This document shows, piece after piece, positions 1 through 7,918 of a DNA stretch of 64,000 bases (positions within the stretch are counted from its first letter, which is position 1; every line of letters begins with the position of its first letter). The notes under the pieces were generated by a model. The model was not told where the DNA came from and searched no databases. It was given only the letters and a program-made list of their open reading frames with translations. Position numbers and translations under genes: made by a program. Source of the DNA: Leucobacter allii (lineage in GTDB: Bacteria > Actinomycetota > Actinomycetes > Actinomycetales > Microbacteriaceae); the NCBI RefSeq assembly GCF_022919155.1, contig NZ_CP095045.1, positions 1,302,001-1,366,000 of the forward strand, in the 5' to 3' direction.

Positions 1-339
1 GATCCTGATCGGCGTGCACACTCCGGTGACGCGTCCCTCGACCGCCGATCCCGTGTGCGTCGCGTTGATGTCGAGCCCCACGCCGACATGGCCCTCCGGG
101 GCCATGAAGTTCGCGTGCATCGAGCCGAGCGTCTCGCCGAGCACGACGTAGGCACCGCCGTGCAGCAGCCCGATGGGCTGGGTGTTGCCCGCCACCGGCA
201 TCGTCGCGACGGCGCGGTCCGGCCCGAACTCGACGAACTCGATCCCCATCTTGTCGGCGAGCGCCCCGAGGCCGCGCCTCCTGAGGTAGGCGAGGCCGTC
301 CTCGCCGCGGATCGCGGCCATCGCGGGGGTGGCGGTCAT
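1..339 (-). CDS. Hotdog-fold acyl-CoA thioesterase (PaaI/MenI-like), 3' end cut by window edge
   Basis: 113 codons are visible, starting at an ATG (339-337) and running off position 1, so the C-terminus is missing. The segment GLLHGGAYVVLGETLGS is the hallmark helix region of the PaaI/YdiI-type hotdog thioesterases, in which the Glu of the long helix is catalytic; it is followed by the expected beta strand GVGLDINATHTGSAVEG. Members hydrolyse small aromatic or acyl-CoA thioesters in the cytosol, for example in menaquinone synthesis; the substrate cannot be read from the sequence. It is divergent from polA with 42 bp between the two start codons. Confidence 0.8.
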   Translation of the reverse strand, partial: MTATPAMAAIRGEDGLAYLRRRGLGALADKMGIEFVEFGPDRAVATMPVAGNTQPIGLLHGGAYVVLGETLGSMHANFMAPEGHVGVGLDINATHTGSAVEGRVTGVCTPIRI

Positions 340-369
340 CTGGGCCCTTTCCCTGTCGGACCCAGCTTG

Positions 370-375
370 TAGGCT
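370..375 (+). promoter_or_regulatory. Leaderless-type -10 box of polA
   Basis: TAGGCT ends 6 nt before the GTG start at 382. No Shine-Dalgarno sequence fits in the gap, so the mRNA probably begins at or next to the start codon. No good -35 is visible. Confidence 0.55.
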
Positions 376-381
376 GGGCAC

Positions 382-3033
382 GTGTCGAATACGCCTCAGC
401 CTACTCTCATGATCATCGACGGCCACTCGCTGGCGTTCCGCGCCTTCTACGCGCTGCCGGTGGACAGCTTCCAGACCCAGACCGGTCAGCACACGAACGC
501 CATCCACGGCTTCATCGCGATGCTCATCAACCTGCTCGGCAACGAGCAGCCGGACGCCCTCGCGGTCGCGTTCGACATCTCCCGTCACTCCTTCCGCACC
601 GAGGAGTACCCCGAGTACAAGGGCACGCGCGGCGAGACGCCGCCGGAGTTCAAGGGGCAGATCCCGCTGCTGCAGGAGGCGCTGCACGCGATGGGGATCC
701 GCACCCTCGAGAAGGAGAACTACGAGGCTGACGACATCCTCGCGACGCTCTCGCTGCGCGGCGCCGAGGCCGGCTACCGGGTGCTCGTCGTGAGCGGGGA
801 CCGCGACACGATCCAGCTGGTCGACGACCGCGTGACGCTCCTCTATCCGTCGAAGCAGGGCGTGAGCGAGCTCACCCGCTACGACGCGGAGAAGGTCATG
901 GAGCGCTACGGGATCCGCCCGGAGCAGTACCCCGAGATCGCGGCGCTCGTCGGGGAGACGAGCGACAACCTGCCCGGCATCCCGCGGGTCGGCGAGAAGA
1001 CGGCGGTGAAGTGGATCACCCAGTTCGGCTCGCTCGACGAGATCCTCAGACGCCGGGACGAGATCGGCGGCAAGGTGGGCGAGAGCCTTCGCGAGCACGC
1101 CCACCTGGCGGAGCGCAACCGCAGGCTCAACCGCCTCGTGCGCGACGTCGAGCTCGACGTCGAGCTCGACGAGCTCAAGCGGGGCGAGATCGACATGCAC
1201 GCGGTGCAGGACGTGTTCGCGCGGCTCGAGTTCCGCACGCTGCTGCAGCGGGTCGGCAAGCTCGCGGGCGCCGAGGTGCCCAGCGGCGGCGCGACGACGG
1301 CCGCGGCCTCGCTCGTGCCCGAGCGCCCGGCGGCGAAGAACCTCATCGACGAGGAGCTCGGCGACTGGCTCGCGAAGCACGAACGGCCCGGCATCCAGAT
1401 CCAGGAGCTCGGCGAGGGCTACGAGGTCGGCATCTCGACCGCCGAGTCCTCGGTCGTCTTCCACTGGCTGCCAGGCGGGCGCGACTACGCGCTCTTCGAG
1501 CAGTGGCTCGCCTCGGACGCCCCGAAGGTGTTCTTCGACGCGAAGCAGCAGCTCGCGCTCGCCGCGCGGGCGGGCGCGAGCATCGGCGGCATCGACGGCG
1601 ACCTCCTCATCGCGGCCTGGCTGCTGCGTCCCTCGACCGCGGAGAAGAGCGTGGCGGAGGCCGCGTTCCGCTTCCTCGGCGAGCAGGTGCCCGAGGGCGA
1701 CCCCAATCAGCTCGTGCCCGATGAGGAGAGCGTCGCGGGCCCGGCGACCCTGGCCTGGTACATCGTGCGCGCCCACGATGCGGCGGTCGAGCGCTTCCAG
1801 TCGCGCACGGGCGAGATCTACCGCGGCATCGAGCTGCCGCTCGTCCCGGTGCTCGCGGCCCTCGAGCGGCGCGGGGTGCAGATCGACCTGCCGCTCATCG
1901 AGGCGCACCACGCGGAGCTGAGCGCGCGCGTCGCCGAGCTGCAGCAGCGGGCGTTCGACGCGATCGGGCGCGAGGTGAACCTGTCGTCGCCGAAGCAGCT
2001 CCAGGAGGTGCTCTTCGAGGAGCTCGACATGCCCAAGACGCGCAAGACGCGCACCGGGTACACGACCGACGCCGCGGCGCTCGTCGATCTCCAGGCGAAG
2101 CACCCCCACCCCTTCCTCGACGCCCTGCTCGCCCACCGCGACGCGAACAAGCTGCGTCAGATGGTCGAGACGCTCATCAAGGCGGTGCAGGAGGACGGAC
2201 GGGTCCGCACGACCTTCGTGCAGACCGGCTCGAGCACCGGGCGCCTCGCCTCGACCGATCCCAATCTGCAGAACATCCCGGTGCGCTCCGAGGAGGGACG
2301 GCGGATCCGCGAGGGCTTCATCCACTCCGCGGACTTCGAGACGCTCATGACCGCCGACTACTCGCAGATCGAGATGCGGATCATGGCGCACCTCTCGGGC
2401 GATGCCGGGCTCATCCAGGCCTTCAACGAGGGGGAGGACCTGCACCGATTCGTCGGCGCCCGCATCTTCGGCGTCGAGCCGGCGGAGGTGACGAACGAGA
2501 TGCGCGCGAAGGTCAAGGCCATGTCGTACGGCCTCGCCTACGGACTCTCCGCCTTCGGACTCTCGAAGCAGCTGAACATCTCCGCCGCCGAGGCCAAGCA
2601 GCTGATGGTCGACTACTTCGAGCGCTTCGGCGGTGTGCGCGACTACCTGCGCTCGGTCGTGGACCAGGCGAAGCGCGACACCTTCACGGAGACCATCTTC
2701 GGGCGCCGCCGGCCGTTCCCCGATCTCGCGAGCCCCAACCGGGTGCTGCGCGAGAACGCGGAGCGCGCGGCCCTCAACGCGCCGATCCAGGGTTCCGCCG
2801 CCGACATCATCAAGCGCGCGATGATCCAGGTCGAGCGCCGCATGCGCGAGGCGGGACTCGCCTCGCAGATGCTGCTCCAGATCCACGACGAGCTCATGTT
2901 CGAGGTGGCCGCGGGCGAGTGGGACGCGCTCGAGGCCATCGTGCGCGAGGAGATGGCCGGCGCCGCGGAGCTCTCGGTGCCGCTCGAGGTGCAGGTGGGG
3001 CACGGCGCGAACTGGAACGCCGCGGCCCACTAG
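382..3033 (+). CDS. polA: DNA polymerase I
   Basis: 883 residues, GTG start. The order is the normal one: 5'-nuclease domain (about 1-290, beginning LMIIDGHSLAFRAFYAL, with the acidic cluster around YEADDILATL), a degenerate 3'-5' exonuclease-like domain (about 310-480) and the family A polymerase (about 490-883). Polymerase motif A is DYSQIEMR with the metal-binding Asp near residue 659; the O helix reads RAKVKAMSYGLAYGLS; motif C is HDE with Asp near 836. The exonuclease-like domain lacks the DxE metal motif of proofreading enzymes, as is common in actinobacterial PolA, so proofreading is probably absent. The role is gap filling and Okazaki-fragment and excision-repair processing. The 3' end faces the RluA-type gene, 16 bp away. 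Confidence 0.97.
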   Translation: MSNTPQPTLMIIDGHSLAFRAFYALPVDSFQTQTGQHTNAIHGFIAMLINLLGNEQPDALAVAFDISRHSFRTEEYPEYKGTRGETPPEFKGQIPLLQEALHAMGIRTLEKENYEADDILATLSLRGAEAGYRVLVVSGDRDTIQLVDDRVTLLYPSKQGVSELTRYDAEKVMERYGIRPEQYPEIAALVGETSDNLPGIPRVGEKTAVKWITQFGSLDEILRRRDEIGGKVGESLREHAHLAERNRRLNRLVRDVELDVELDELKRGEIDMHAVQDVFARLEFRTLLQRVGKLAGAEVPSGGATTAAASLVPERPAAKNLIDEELGDWLAKHERPGIQIQELGEGYEVGISTAESSVVFHWLPGGRDYALFEQWLASDAPKVFFDAKQQLALAARAGASIGGIDGDLLIAAWLLRPSTAEKSVAEAAFRFLGEQVPEGDPNQLVPDEESVAGPATLAWYIVRAHDAAVERFQSRTGEIYRGIELPLVPVLAALERRGVQIDLPLIEAHHAELSARVAELQQRAFDAIGREVNLSSPKQLQEVLFEELDMPKTRKTRTGYTTDAAALVDLQAKHPHPFLDALLAHRDANKLRQMVETLIKAVQEDGRVRTTFVQTGSSTGRLASTDPNLQNIPVRSEEGRRIREGFIHSADFETLMTADYSQIEMRIMAHLSGDAGLIQAFNEGEDLHRFVGARIFGVEPAEVTNEMRAKVKAMSYGLAYGLSAFGLSKQLNISAAEAKQLMVDYFERFGGVRDYLRSVVDQAKRDTFTETIFGRRRPFPDLASPNRVLRENAERAALNAPIQGSAADIIKRAMIQVERRMREAGLASQMLLQIHDELMFEVAAGEWDALEAIVREEMAGAAELSVPLEVQVGHGANWNAAAH

Positions 3034-3049
3034 CCGCGCGCGGCCGCGC

Positions 3050-3979
3050 TCAGTCCGCGGCGCCGGCGAGCGGCAGCGCGCGCCGGCTCGCGAAGCGCCG
3101 GGGACCGCCGTCGACGGGATCGTCGAAGGCCAGCCCGCTCGCGAGCAGCTGCAGCGGCGTGCGGAAGTCGTCGACGTCCACCTCGCGGATCTCGGGGTAG
3201 AGCGGGTCGCCGACGATCGGCGCGCCGAGCCCGAGCAGATGCATCCGGAGCTGATGCGTGCGGCCGGTCTCGGGAGCCAGGCGGTACCGGCCGAGCCCGC
3301 CGGGCAACTCCTCCTCGAGCTCGATGTGCGTGCGCGCGTTCGGCGCCGCGCCCGGCACGACCTCGGCCTGCCAGCTGCCGTGGCGCTTCCTCAGATGGTC
3401 CTCCACCGTGACCGGCAGTTCGAGGCCGGGCACGAGCGGCGCGATCGCCCGGTAGACCTTGCGCACCGCGCGCTGCTGGAAGAGCGACTGGTACGCCCCG
3501 CGCCAGCGGCGCTCGGTCGTGAGCACGAGCAGTCCGGAGGTGACGCGATCGAGCCGATGCGCCGGCGTGAGCTCGGGGAGCCCGAGCAGGTCGCGCAGCA
3601 GCACGACGACGCTCTGCCGCACGTGCCGGCCGCGCGGGATCGTCGACATGAAGGGCGGCTTGTCCGCGACGACGATGCGCTCGTCGCGGTGCAGCACGGC
3701 GAGCTCGCCTGGCACCTCCGGCTCGTCGCGGAGCACGCGGTGGAACCACACGAAGACGTGCTGGCGATACGGGTCGTCGGCCCGGAGCCGGCCGCCGTCC
3801 TCGTACGCGAAGCGGCGCTCGGCGAGGAGCAGCTCGACCTCAGCCTCCGGCGGCAGGACCGCCCGCAGCCACGCGCCCATCGTGGACCAGGGCTCGGGCT
3901 CGCCGCGCACCCGGCTCGGCGTCCGCAGCCAGGCGGGGTCGAGTCCGTGACGGGGAGGGAGCGGGGAACGCGGCGGCAC
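3050..3979 (-). CDS. RluA-family RNA pseudouridine synthase
   Basis: 309 residues, GTG start at 3979. The catalytic signature HRLDRVTSGLL is at about 141-151, with the nucleophilic Asp at 144; RKVYRAI and the C-terminal GRTHQLRMHLLGLGAPIVGDPLY are also typical of the RluA/RluC/RluD family. The N-terminal about 90 residues resemble the extra segment of the actinobacterial branch instead of a classical S4 domain. It isomerises uridine to pseudouridine in rRNA or tRNA; the exact target is not deducible. The start is supported by a TAGGCT box 6 nt upstream. Convergent with polA. Confidence 0.88.
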   Translation of the reverse strand: MPPRSPLPPRHGLDPAWLRTPSRVRGEPEPWSTMGAWLRAVLPPEAEVELLLAERRFAYEDGGRLRADDPYRQHVFVWFHRVLRDEPEVPGELAVLHRDERIVVADKPPFMSTIPRGRHVRQSVVVLLRDLLGLPELTPAHRLDRVTSGLLVLTTERRWRGAYQSLFQQRAVRKVYRAIAPLVPGLELPVTVEDHLRKRHGSWQAEVVPGAAPNARTHIELEEELPGGLGRYRLAPETGRTHQLRMHLLGLGAPIVGDPLYPEIREVDVDDFRTPLQLLASGLAFDDPVDGGPRRFASRRALPLAGAAD

Positions 3980-3985
3980 CCGTGC

Positions 3986-3991
3986 AGCCTA
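3986..3991 (-). promoter_or_regulatory. Leaderless-type -10 box of the RluA-family gene
   Basis: On the minus strand TAGGCT is followed by 6 nt and then the GTG start codon at 3979. It lies only 8 bp from the -35 of the divergent rpsA promoter, so the two promoters overlap back to back. Confidence 0.55.
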
Positions 3992-3998
3992 GTCGAGC

Positions 3999-4027
3999 TT
4001 GTCTCCACCGGACCTCCGGGGTAGACT
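3999..4027 (+). promoter_or_regulatory. rpsA promoter (TTGTCT, 17 bp spacer, TAGACT)
   Basis: The -35 TTGTCT (3999-4004) and -10 TAGACT (4022-4027) are separated by an optimal 17 bp. Transcription should begin near 4034, giving a leader of about 118 nt before the S1 start codon, unlike the leaderless genes around it. Confidence 0.6.
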
Positions 4028-4151
4028 GAATCGTCACATGTGTGGCGACTCAACCATGTCCGAATGTGGGTGCGCGCACGGATCGATCGCGATCCGACCG
4101 GCAGACGGTGCGCCCCGCCTGAATACCCTGTCCATTCTGGAGACCAATTAC

Positions 4152-5597
4152 ATGACGAACGCAACGACCGAGAGCAAGCAGGTCGCGATCAACGACATCG
4201 GCTCGGCCGAAGACTTCCTTGCAGCGGTCGAATCGACCCTGAAGTTCTTCAACGACGGCGACCTCATCGAGGGCACCGTGGTGAAGATCGACCGCGACGA
4301 GGTGCTCCTCGACGTCGGGTACAAGACCGAGGGCGTCATCCCCTCGCGCGAGCTGTCCATCAAGCACGACGTGAACCCCGACGAGGTCGTTCAGGTCGGC
4401 GATCCCGTCGAGGCGCTCGTGCTCCAGAAGGAGGACAAGGAAGGTCGCCTCATCCTGTCCAAGAAGCGCGCGCAGTACGAGCGCGCCTGGGGCGATGTGG
4501 AGAAGATCAAGGAGAACGAGGGCGTCGTCACCGGCACCGTCATCGAGGTCGTCAAGGGCGGGCTCATCGTGGACATCGGGCTCCGCGGCTTCCTCCCGGC
4601 GTCGCTCATCGAGCTGCGCCGCGTGCGCGATCTGACCCCCTACCTGGGTCAGGAGATCGAGGCGAAGATCCTCGAGCTCGACAAGAACCGCAACAACGTG
4701 GTCCTGTCGCGCCGCGCGCTCCTCGAGGAGACGCAGTCGGCGACCCGTTCCTCCTTCCTCGCCGAGCTCAAGCCCGGCCAGGTCCGCAAGGGCGTCATCT
4801 CCTCGATCGTCAACTTCGGCGCGTTCGTCGACCTGGGCGGCGTGGACGGCCTCGTGCACGTCTCGGAGCTCTCCTGGAAGCACATCGAGCACGCCTCCGA
4901 CGTCGTCGAGGTCGGCCAGGAGGTCACCGTCGAGGTGCTCTCCGTCGAGCTCGACCGCGAGCGCGTCTCGCTGTCGCTGAAGGCGACGCAGGAGGACCCG
5001 TGGCAGGTCTTCGCCCGCACCCACGCGATCGGCCAGATCGCCCCGGGCGTCGTCACGAAGCTCGTGCCCTTCGGCGCCTTCGTGCGCGTGGCGGACGGCA
5101 TCGAGGGCCTCGTGCACATCTCGGAGCTCTCCGGCCAGCACGTCGAGCTCGCCGAGCAGGTCGTGTCCGCGGGCCAGGAGGTCTTCGTCAAGATCATCGA
5201 TATCGATCTCGAGCGTCGCCGCATCTCGCTCAGCCTCAAGCAGGCGAACGACGGCGTGGATCCCGAGGGCACCGAGTTCGACCCGGCGCTCTACGGCATG
5301 ACCACCGAGTACGACGAGAACGGCGAGTACAAGTACCCCGAGGGCTTCGATCCCGAGACGCAGGAGTGGAAGGAAGGCTTCGAGTCGCAGCGCGAGAAGT
5401 GGGAGCAGGAGTACGCTGCCGCCCAGGAGCGCTGGGAGGCTCACAAGAAGCAGGTCGCGGCATCGCTCGCCGAGGCCGCTGCCGCTCCCGCCGCCGAGGC
5501 GCCGTCCTCGAGCTTCTCGAGCGATTCGGCGTCGAGCGGCGCGCTCGCCGATGACGCCGCGCTCGCGGCCCTGAAGGCGCAGCTCGAAGGCAACTAA
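4152..5597 (+). CDS. rpsA: 30S ribosomal protein S1
   Basis: 481 residues, the usual size in actinobacteria. There are four S1 RNA-binding domains: about 36-105 (GDLIEGTVVKIDRDEVLLDVG), 123-192 (GVVTGTVIEVVKGGLIVDIG), 208-280 (GVISSIVNFGAFVDLGGVDG) and 295-365 (GVVTKLVPFGAFVRVADGIEG), each closing with the typical SLSLK or LSRR strand. After them comes an acidic, then Ala/Ser-rich tail (about 390-481). It helps recruit mRNA to the 30S subunit. The ATG at 4152 is preferred over in-frame upstream starts because TGGAGA precedes it and the protein then begins MTNATTESKQVAINDIGS like its relatives. Confidence 0.96.
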   Translation: MTNATTESKQVAINDIGSAEDFLAAVESTLKFFNDGDLIEGTVVKIDRDEVLLDVGYKTEGVIPSRELSIKHDVNPDEVVQVGDPVEALVLQKEDKEGRLILSKKRAQYERAWGDVEKIKENEGVVTGTVIEVVKGGLIVDIGLRGFLPASLIELRRVRDLTPYLGQEIEAKILELDKNRNNVVLSRRALLEETQSATRSSFLAELKPGQVRKGVISSIVNFGAFVDLGGVDGLVHVSELSWKHIEHASDVVEVGQEVTVEVLSVELDRERVSLSLKATQEDPWQVFARTHAIGQIAPGVVTKLVPFGAFVRVADGIEGLVHISELSGQHVELAEQVVSAGQEVFVKIIDIDLERRRISLSLKQANDGVDPEGTEFDPALYGMTTEYDENGEYKYPEGFDPETQEWKEGFESQREKWEQEYAAAQERWEAHKKQVAASLAEAAAAPAAEAPSSSFSSDSASSGALADDAALAALKAQLEGN

Positions 5598-5629
5598 GGC
5601 TCTGCCGCGTCGCGGCTGAGCACCCGTCC

Positions 5630-5662
5630 GGGCCCGGCCCTCGTTCATCGAGGGCCGGGCCC
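5630..5662 (+). terminator. Strong hairpin after rpsA
   Basis: A perfect 14-bp inverted repeat (5630-5643 with 5649-5662, loop TTCAT) made of G and C lies 32 nt after the S1 stop. No T tract follows on the plus strand, as is common in high-GC actinobacteria. It can also serve the opposing DUF4126 gene. Confidence 0.75.
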
Positions 5663-5746
5663 GTTCGCGTCCGCGCCGATCCGGGGCCGGGCGACGGCCG
5701 GGTCGGACTCGCCGACGGACCGATCACGGACCCGGCGGCGGCCGGA

Positions 5747-6343
5747 TCAGACCGGGCGTCGTGCGGCGCGGGCGCGCAGGGCGCGGCGCATCCGCCGCAC
5801 GAGGAGGACCACCACGGCGACCAGCAGCAGCAGGGACAGGAGCGGCACGACGACCGCGAGGACGGTGAGCGCGACGGCGCCGAGATCCTCGAGCGCGCTC
5901 ATGGCGATCGCGCCGGCGCCGGCGGTGAGCGCGTTGACGATCGGCCGTGCGACGGCCTTGAGCACGTGCGGGACGAGCGCGACGGCGATGCCGAGCAGGA
6001 ACGGCCAGAACTGCGCGGAGGCGACGAACGCCGCCGGATCCGAGACGGCGACGGTGTCGCTCGCCGAGCCCGCCGAGAACACGATACCGCCGGAGGCCGG
6101 GCGCACGACGGTCTGCAGGACGTCGTTGACGGTGTCGAGCGCCGGCACCTTGTCGACCACGAGCTCGATGAGCAGGAGCACGCCGAGGACGCCGAGGCAC
6201 CAGCCGTTCTCCAGCCACGCCCAGCCGTCCGGCAGCTCGACGAGGGGGGTGAAGCGCGAGAGCAGGCCGAGACCGAGCATCGGGATGTAGGCGTTCAGCC
6301 CGGCCGAGGCGGCCAGGACGATCCCGGTGACGATCTCGAGCAT
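5747..6343 (-). CDS. DUF4126 integral membrane protein
   Basis: 198 residues from the ATG at 6343. It begins MLEIVTGIVLAASAGLNAYIPML, the typical DUF4126 opening, and has about four to five hydrophobic segments, ending in a membrane helix followed by an Arg-rich cytoplasmic tail (RRMRRALRARAARRPV). The middle VVDKVPALDTVNDVLQTVVRP matches the family core. Function is unknown; I infer only an inner-membrane location. GGAGG sits 6 nt before the start, so this gene has a leader, unlike divergent coaE. A longer open frame upstream of 6343 lacks family similarity. Confidence 0.8.
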   Translation of the reverse strand: MLEIVTGIVLAASAGLNAYIPMLGLGLLSRFTPLVELPDGWAWLENGWCLGVLGVLLLIELVVDKVPALDTVNDVLQTVVRPASGGIVFSAGSASDTVAVSDPAAFVASAQFWPFLLGIAVALVPHVLKAVARPIVNALTAGAGAIAMSALEDLGAVALTVLAVVVPLLSLLLLVAVVVLLVRRMRRALRARAARRPV

Positions 6344-6360
6344 GCGGCACCTCCGCTGCC

Positions 6361-6366
6361 AGTGTA
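6361..6366 (-). promoter_or_regulatory. Putative -10 box of the DUF4126 gene
   Basis: TACACT on the minus strand, 17 nt upstream of the ATG at 6343, with GGAGG in between. It is back to back with the coaE -10 box at 6392. Confidence 0.4.
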
Positions 6367-6391
6367 CGCAGCGCGGCCCGTCGGCGCTCGC

Positions 6392-6397
6392 TAGGCT
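6392..6397 (+). promoter_or_regulatory. Leaderless-type -10 box of coaE
   Basis: TAGGCT in the context CTCGCTAGGCT, 7 nt before the coaE ATG at 6405, with no Shine-Dalgarno between. Confidence 0.55.
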
Positions 6398-6404
6398 GGC
6401 GGCC

Positions 6405-7025
6405 ATGACCATCATCGCGCTCACCGGCGGCATCGCCGCTGGGAAGTCCACGATCGGCAGGCGGCTGGCCCGGCTCGGAGCAGTGCGCATCGACGCGGAC
6501 GCGCTCGCGCGCGACGCGGTCGCGCCGGGCACGCCGGGACTCGCGCGGGTCGTGGAGCGCTTCGGCTCCGGGATCCTGCGTGCGGACGGCGCGCTCGACC
6601 GTCCGGCGCTCGGGCGGATCGTCTTCGCGGACGCCGAGGCCCTCGCCGAGCTGAACGGGATCGTGCACCCGGAGGTGCGTCGGCTCTTCGACGCCGCCGT
6701 GGCATCGGCGCGGAGCCGCGACCCCGAGGCCGTGATCGTCTACGAGATCCCGCTGCTCGTCGAGTCCGCCTCGGACGTCGCCGCGGCGCCGGAGTGGGAC
6801 CTCGTGGTCGTCGCCGAGGCGCCGGCGGCGCTGCGCATCGAACGGATGGTCGCGCTGCGGGGCATGAGCGAGACCGAGGCCCGAGCCCGCATCGCGAACC
6901 AGGCGGGGGACGAGGCCAGGCGCGCGGCGGCCGACGTGGTCATCGACACCTCGGGCAGCGAGGAGGAGACGCTCGCGCAGGTCGATCGGCTCTGGGCCCG
7001 GCTCCGCAGCGCGGACGCGGAGTGA
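6405..7025 (+). CDS. coaE: Dephospho-CoA kinase
   Basis: 206 residues. It starts MTIIALTGGIAAGKSTIGRRL: the P-loop GGIAAGKS is at residues 8-15. The core continues with RIDADALARDAV, the Asp/Ala-rich substrate-binding start of CoaE, then ELNGIVHPEVR, the central YEIPLLVE and the lid motif RMVALRGMSETEARARIANQ. It catalyses the last step of coenzyme A synthesis, phosphorylating the 3'-hydroxyl of dephospho-CoA in the cytosol. It has the bare kinase length, without the C-terminal GrpB/UPF0157 domain seen in mycobacterial CoaE. The start is fixed by the TAGGCT box 7 nt upstream. Confidence 0.95.
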   Translation: MTIIALTGGIAAGKSTIGRRLARLGAVRIDADALARDAVAPGTPGLARVVERFGSGILRADGALDRPALGRIVFADAEALAELNGIVHPEVRRLFDAAVASARSRDPEAVIVYEIPLLVESASDVAAAPEWDLVVVAEAPAALRIERMVALRGMSETEARARIANQAGDEARRAAADVVIDTSGSEEETLAQVDRLWARLRSADAE

Positions 7026-7035
7026 TGGCCGGGTC

Positions 7036-7647
7036 TCAGGCCCGGGAGAACTCGGCGAACCAGTCGAGCTGCAGCTGCGCGATGAACGCGATGATCACGT
7101 AGCAGAGCAGGATCAGCACCCACGACCACGAGGCCAGGAACGCGAAGACGCGCCGCCCCGATGCCGTGAGCGGGACGAGGCCGGAGGAGTGCGGGACCGC
7201 GAGCGAGACCCACCACAGCGGGATCATCACCGCCCAGACCACCATGCACCAGGGGCACAGGGTGTGCAGGACGAAGACGCTCTGGGAGAAGAGCCAGCCG
7301 ATGAAGACGAAGCCGCCGAGGAGCCCGAGCTGGTAGATCCACCAGAACCATCGCGAGAAGCTCGCACCCGCGAGCAGGGCGACGCCGACCGCGATGGGCG
7401 CGACGAACGCCGCGACCCCGATGATGGTGTTGGAGAATCCGAAGAGCGAGCCCTGCCAGGAGTCCATGTTCGGGCCGCAGGTGACGAGGACGCTCACCGA
7501 GCAGTTCGGGATGTAGTCCGGGTTCTGCAGGGTCTTGATGTACTCGGTGAGCAGCTCGAACGCCGCGAACCAGCCGATCGCCCCGGCGACGATGGAGAAG
7601 ACGGCGAACGCGACGGGGCGCCGGGCGGCGCGGGCCTCAGTGGTCAT
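7036..7647 (-). CDS. Vitamin K epoxide reductase (VKOR) family membrane oxidoreductase
   Basis: 203 residues with four to five membrane helices. The redox motif CPWC is at 131-134 and the paired loop cysteines are Cys49 and Cys57 (PNCSVSVLVTC). Bacterial VKOR homologues reoxidise a DsbA-like partner and pass electrons to quinone, making disulfides in exported proteins; no DsbA-like gene is adjacent here. The C-terminal about 60 residues add a further hydrophobic helix. Convergent with coaE (10 bp apart). The start is supported by TAGGAT 6 nt upstream. Confidence 0.88.
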   Translation of the reverse strand: MTTEARAARRPVAFAVFSIVAGAIGWFAAFELLTEYIKTLQNPDYIPNCSVSVLVTCGPNMDSWQGSLFGFSNTIIGVAAFVAPIAVGVALLAGASFSRWFWWIYQLGLLGGFVFIGWLFSQSVFVLHTLCPWCMVVWAVMIPLWWVSLAVPHSSGLVPLTASGRRVFAFLASWSWVLILLCYVIIAFIAQLQLDWFAEFSRA

Positions 7648-7653
7648 GCCGCG

Positions 7654-7659
7654 ATCCTA
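7654..7659 (-). promoter_or_regulatory. Leaderless-type -10 box of the VKOR gene
   Basis: TAGGAT on the minus strand, 6 nt upstream of the ATG at 7647. Confidence 0.5.
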
Positions 7660-7722
7660 TGACGCCAGGCTGCGAATTCCGCCCGCGACCCGGCGTTCCT
7701 GCGCGCATCGGCCGCGCCGTGA

Positions 7723-7728
7723 CATAAT
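7723..7728 (+). promoter_or_regulatory. Possible -10 box for the RNase E/G gene, with a leader of about 180 nt
   Basis: CATAAT is the only AT-rich hexamer in the 271-bp gap before the gene; no matching -35 is seen. If used, the leader (about 7735-7918) is long and could carry RNA-level control, as RNase E mRNAs do in other bacteria; I see no conserved element I can name. The gene itself has a good Shine-Dalgarno, AGAGGAGA, at about 7903-7910. Confidence 0.35.
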
Positions 7729-7918
7729 GAAGTGCGGTGCGAGGCCCCTGCGGCACCCGCACGCACAGTCTTTGACGTCGGCCACCAGGTCGGCAGCGGT
7801 CCCACAGCGACCGGGCGCGGATGCCGGCATCCGCGGAGAACAGGTTTTGCGGCAGCAGCCGCTCGAATATGGTCTCCGGGAGTACCCACGAGGCTCCCGG
7901 GCAGAGGAGACACCAGCG

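Noticed and set aside
1141..1176. Tandem 12-mer GACGTCGAGCTC inside polA
   Set aside because: It is in frame and encodes the acidic DVELDVELDEL stretch of the 5' nuclease domain; explained by coding.
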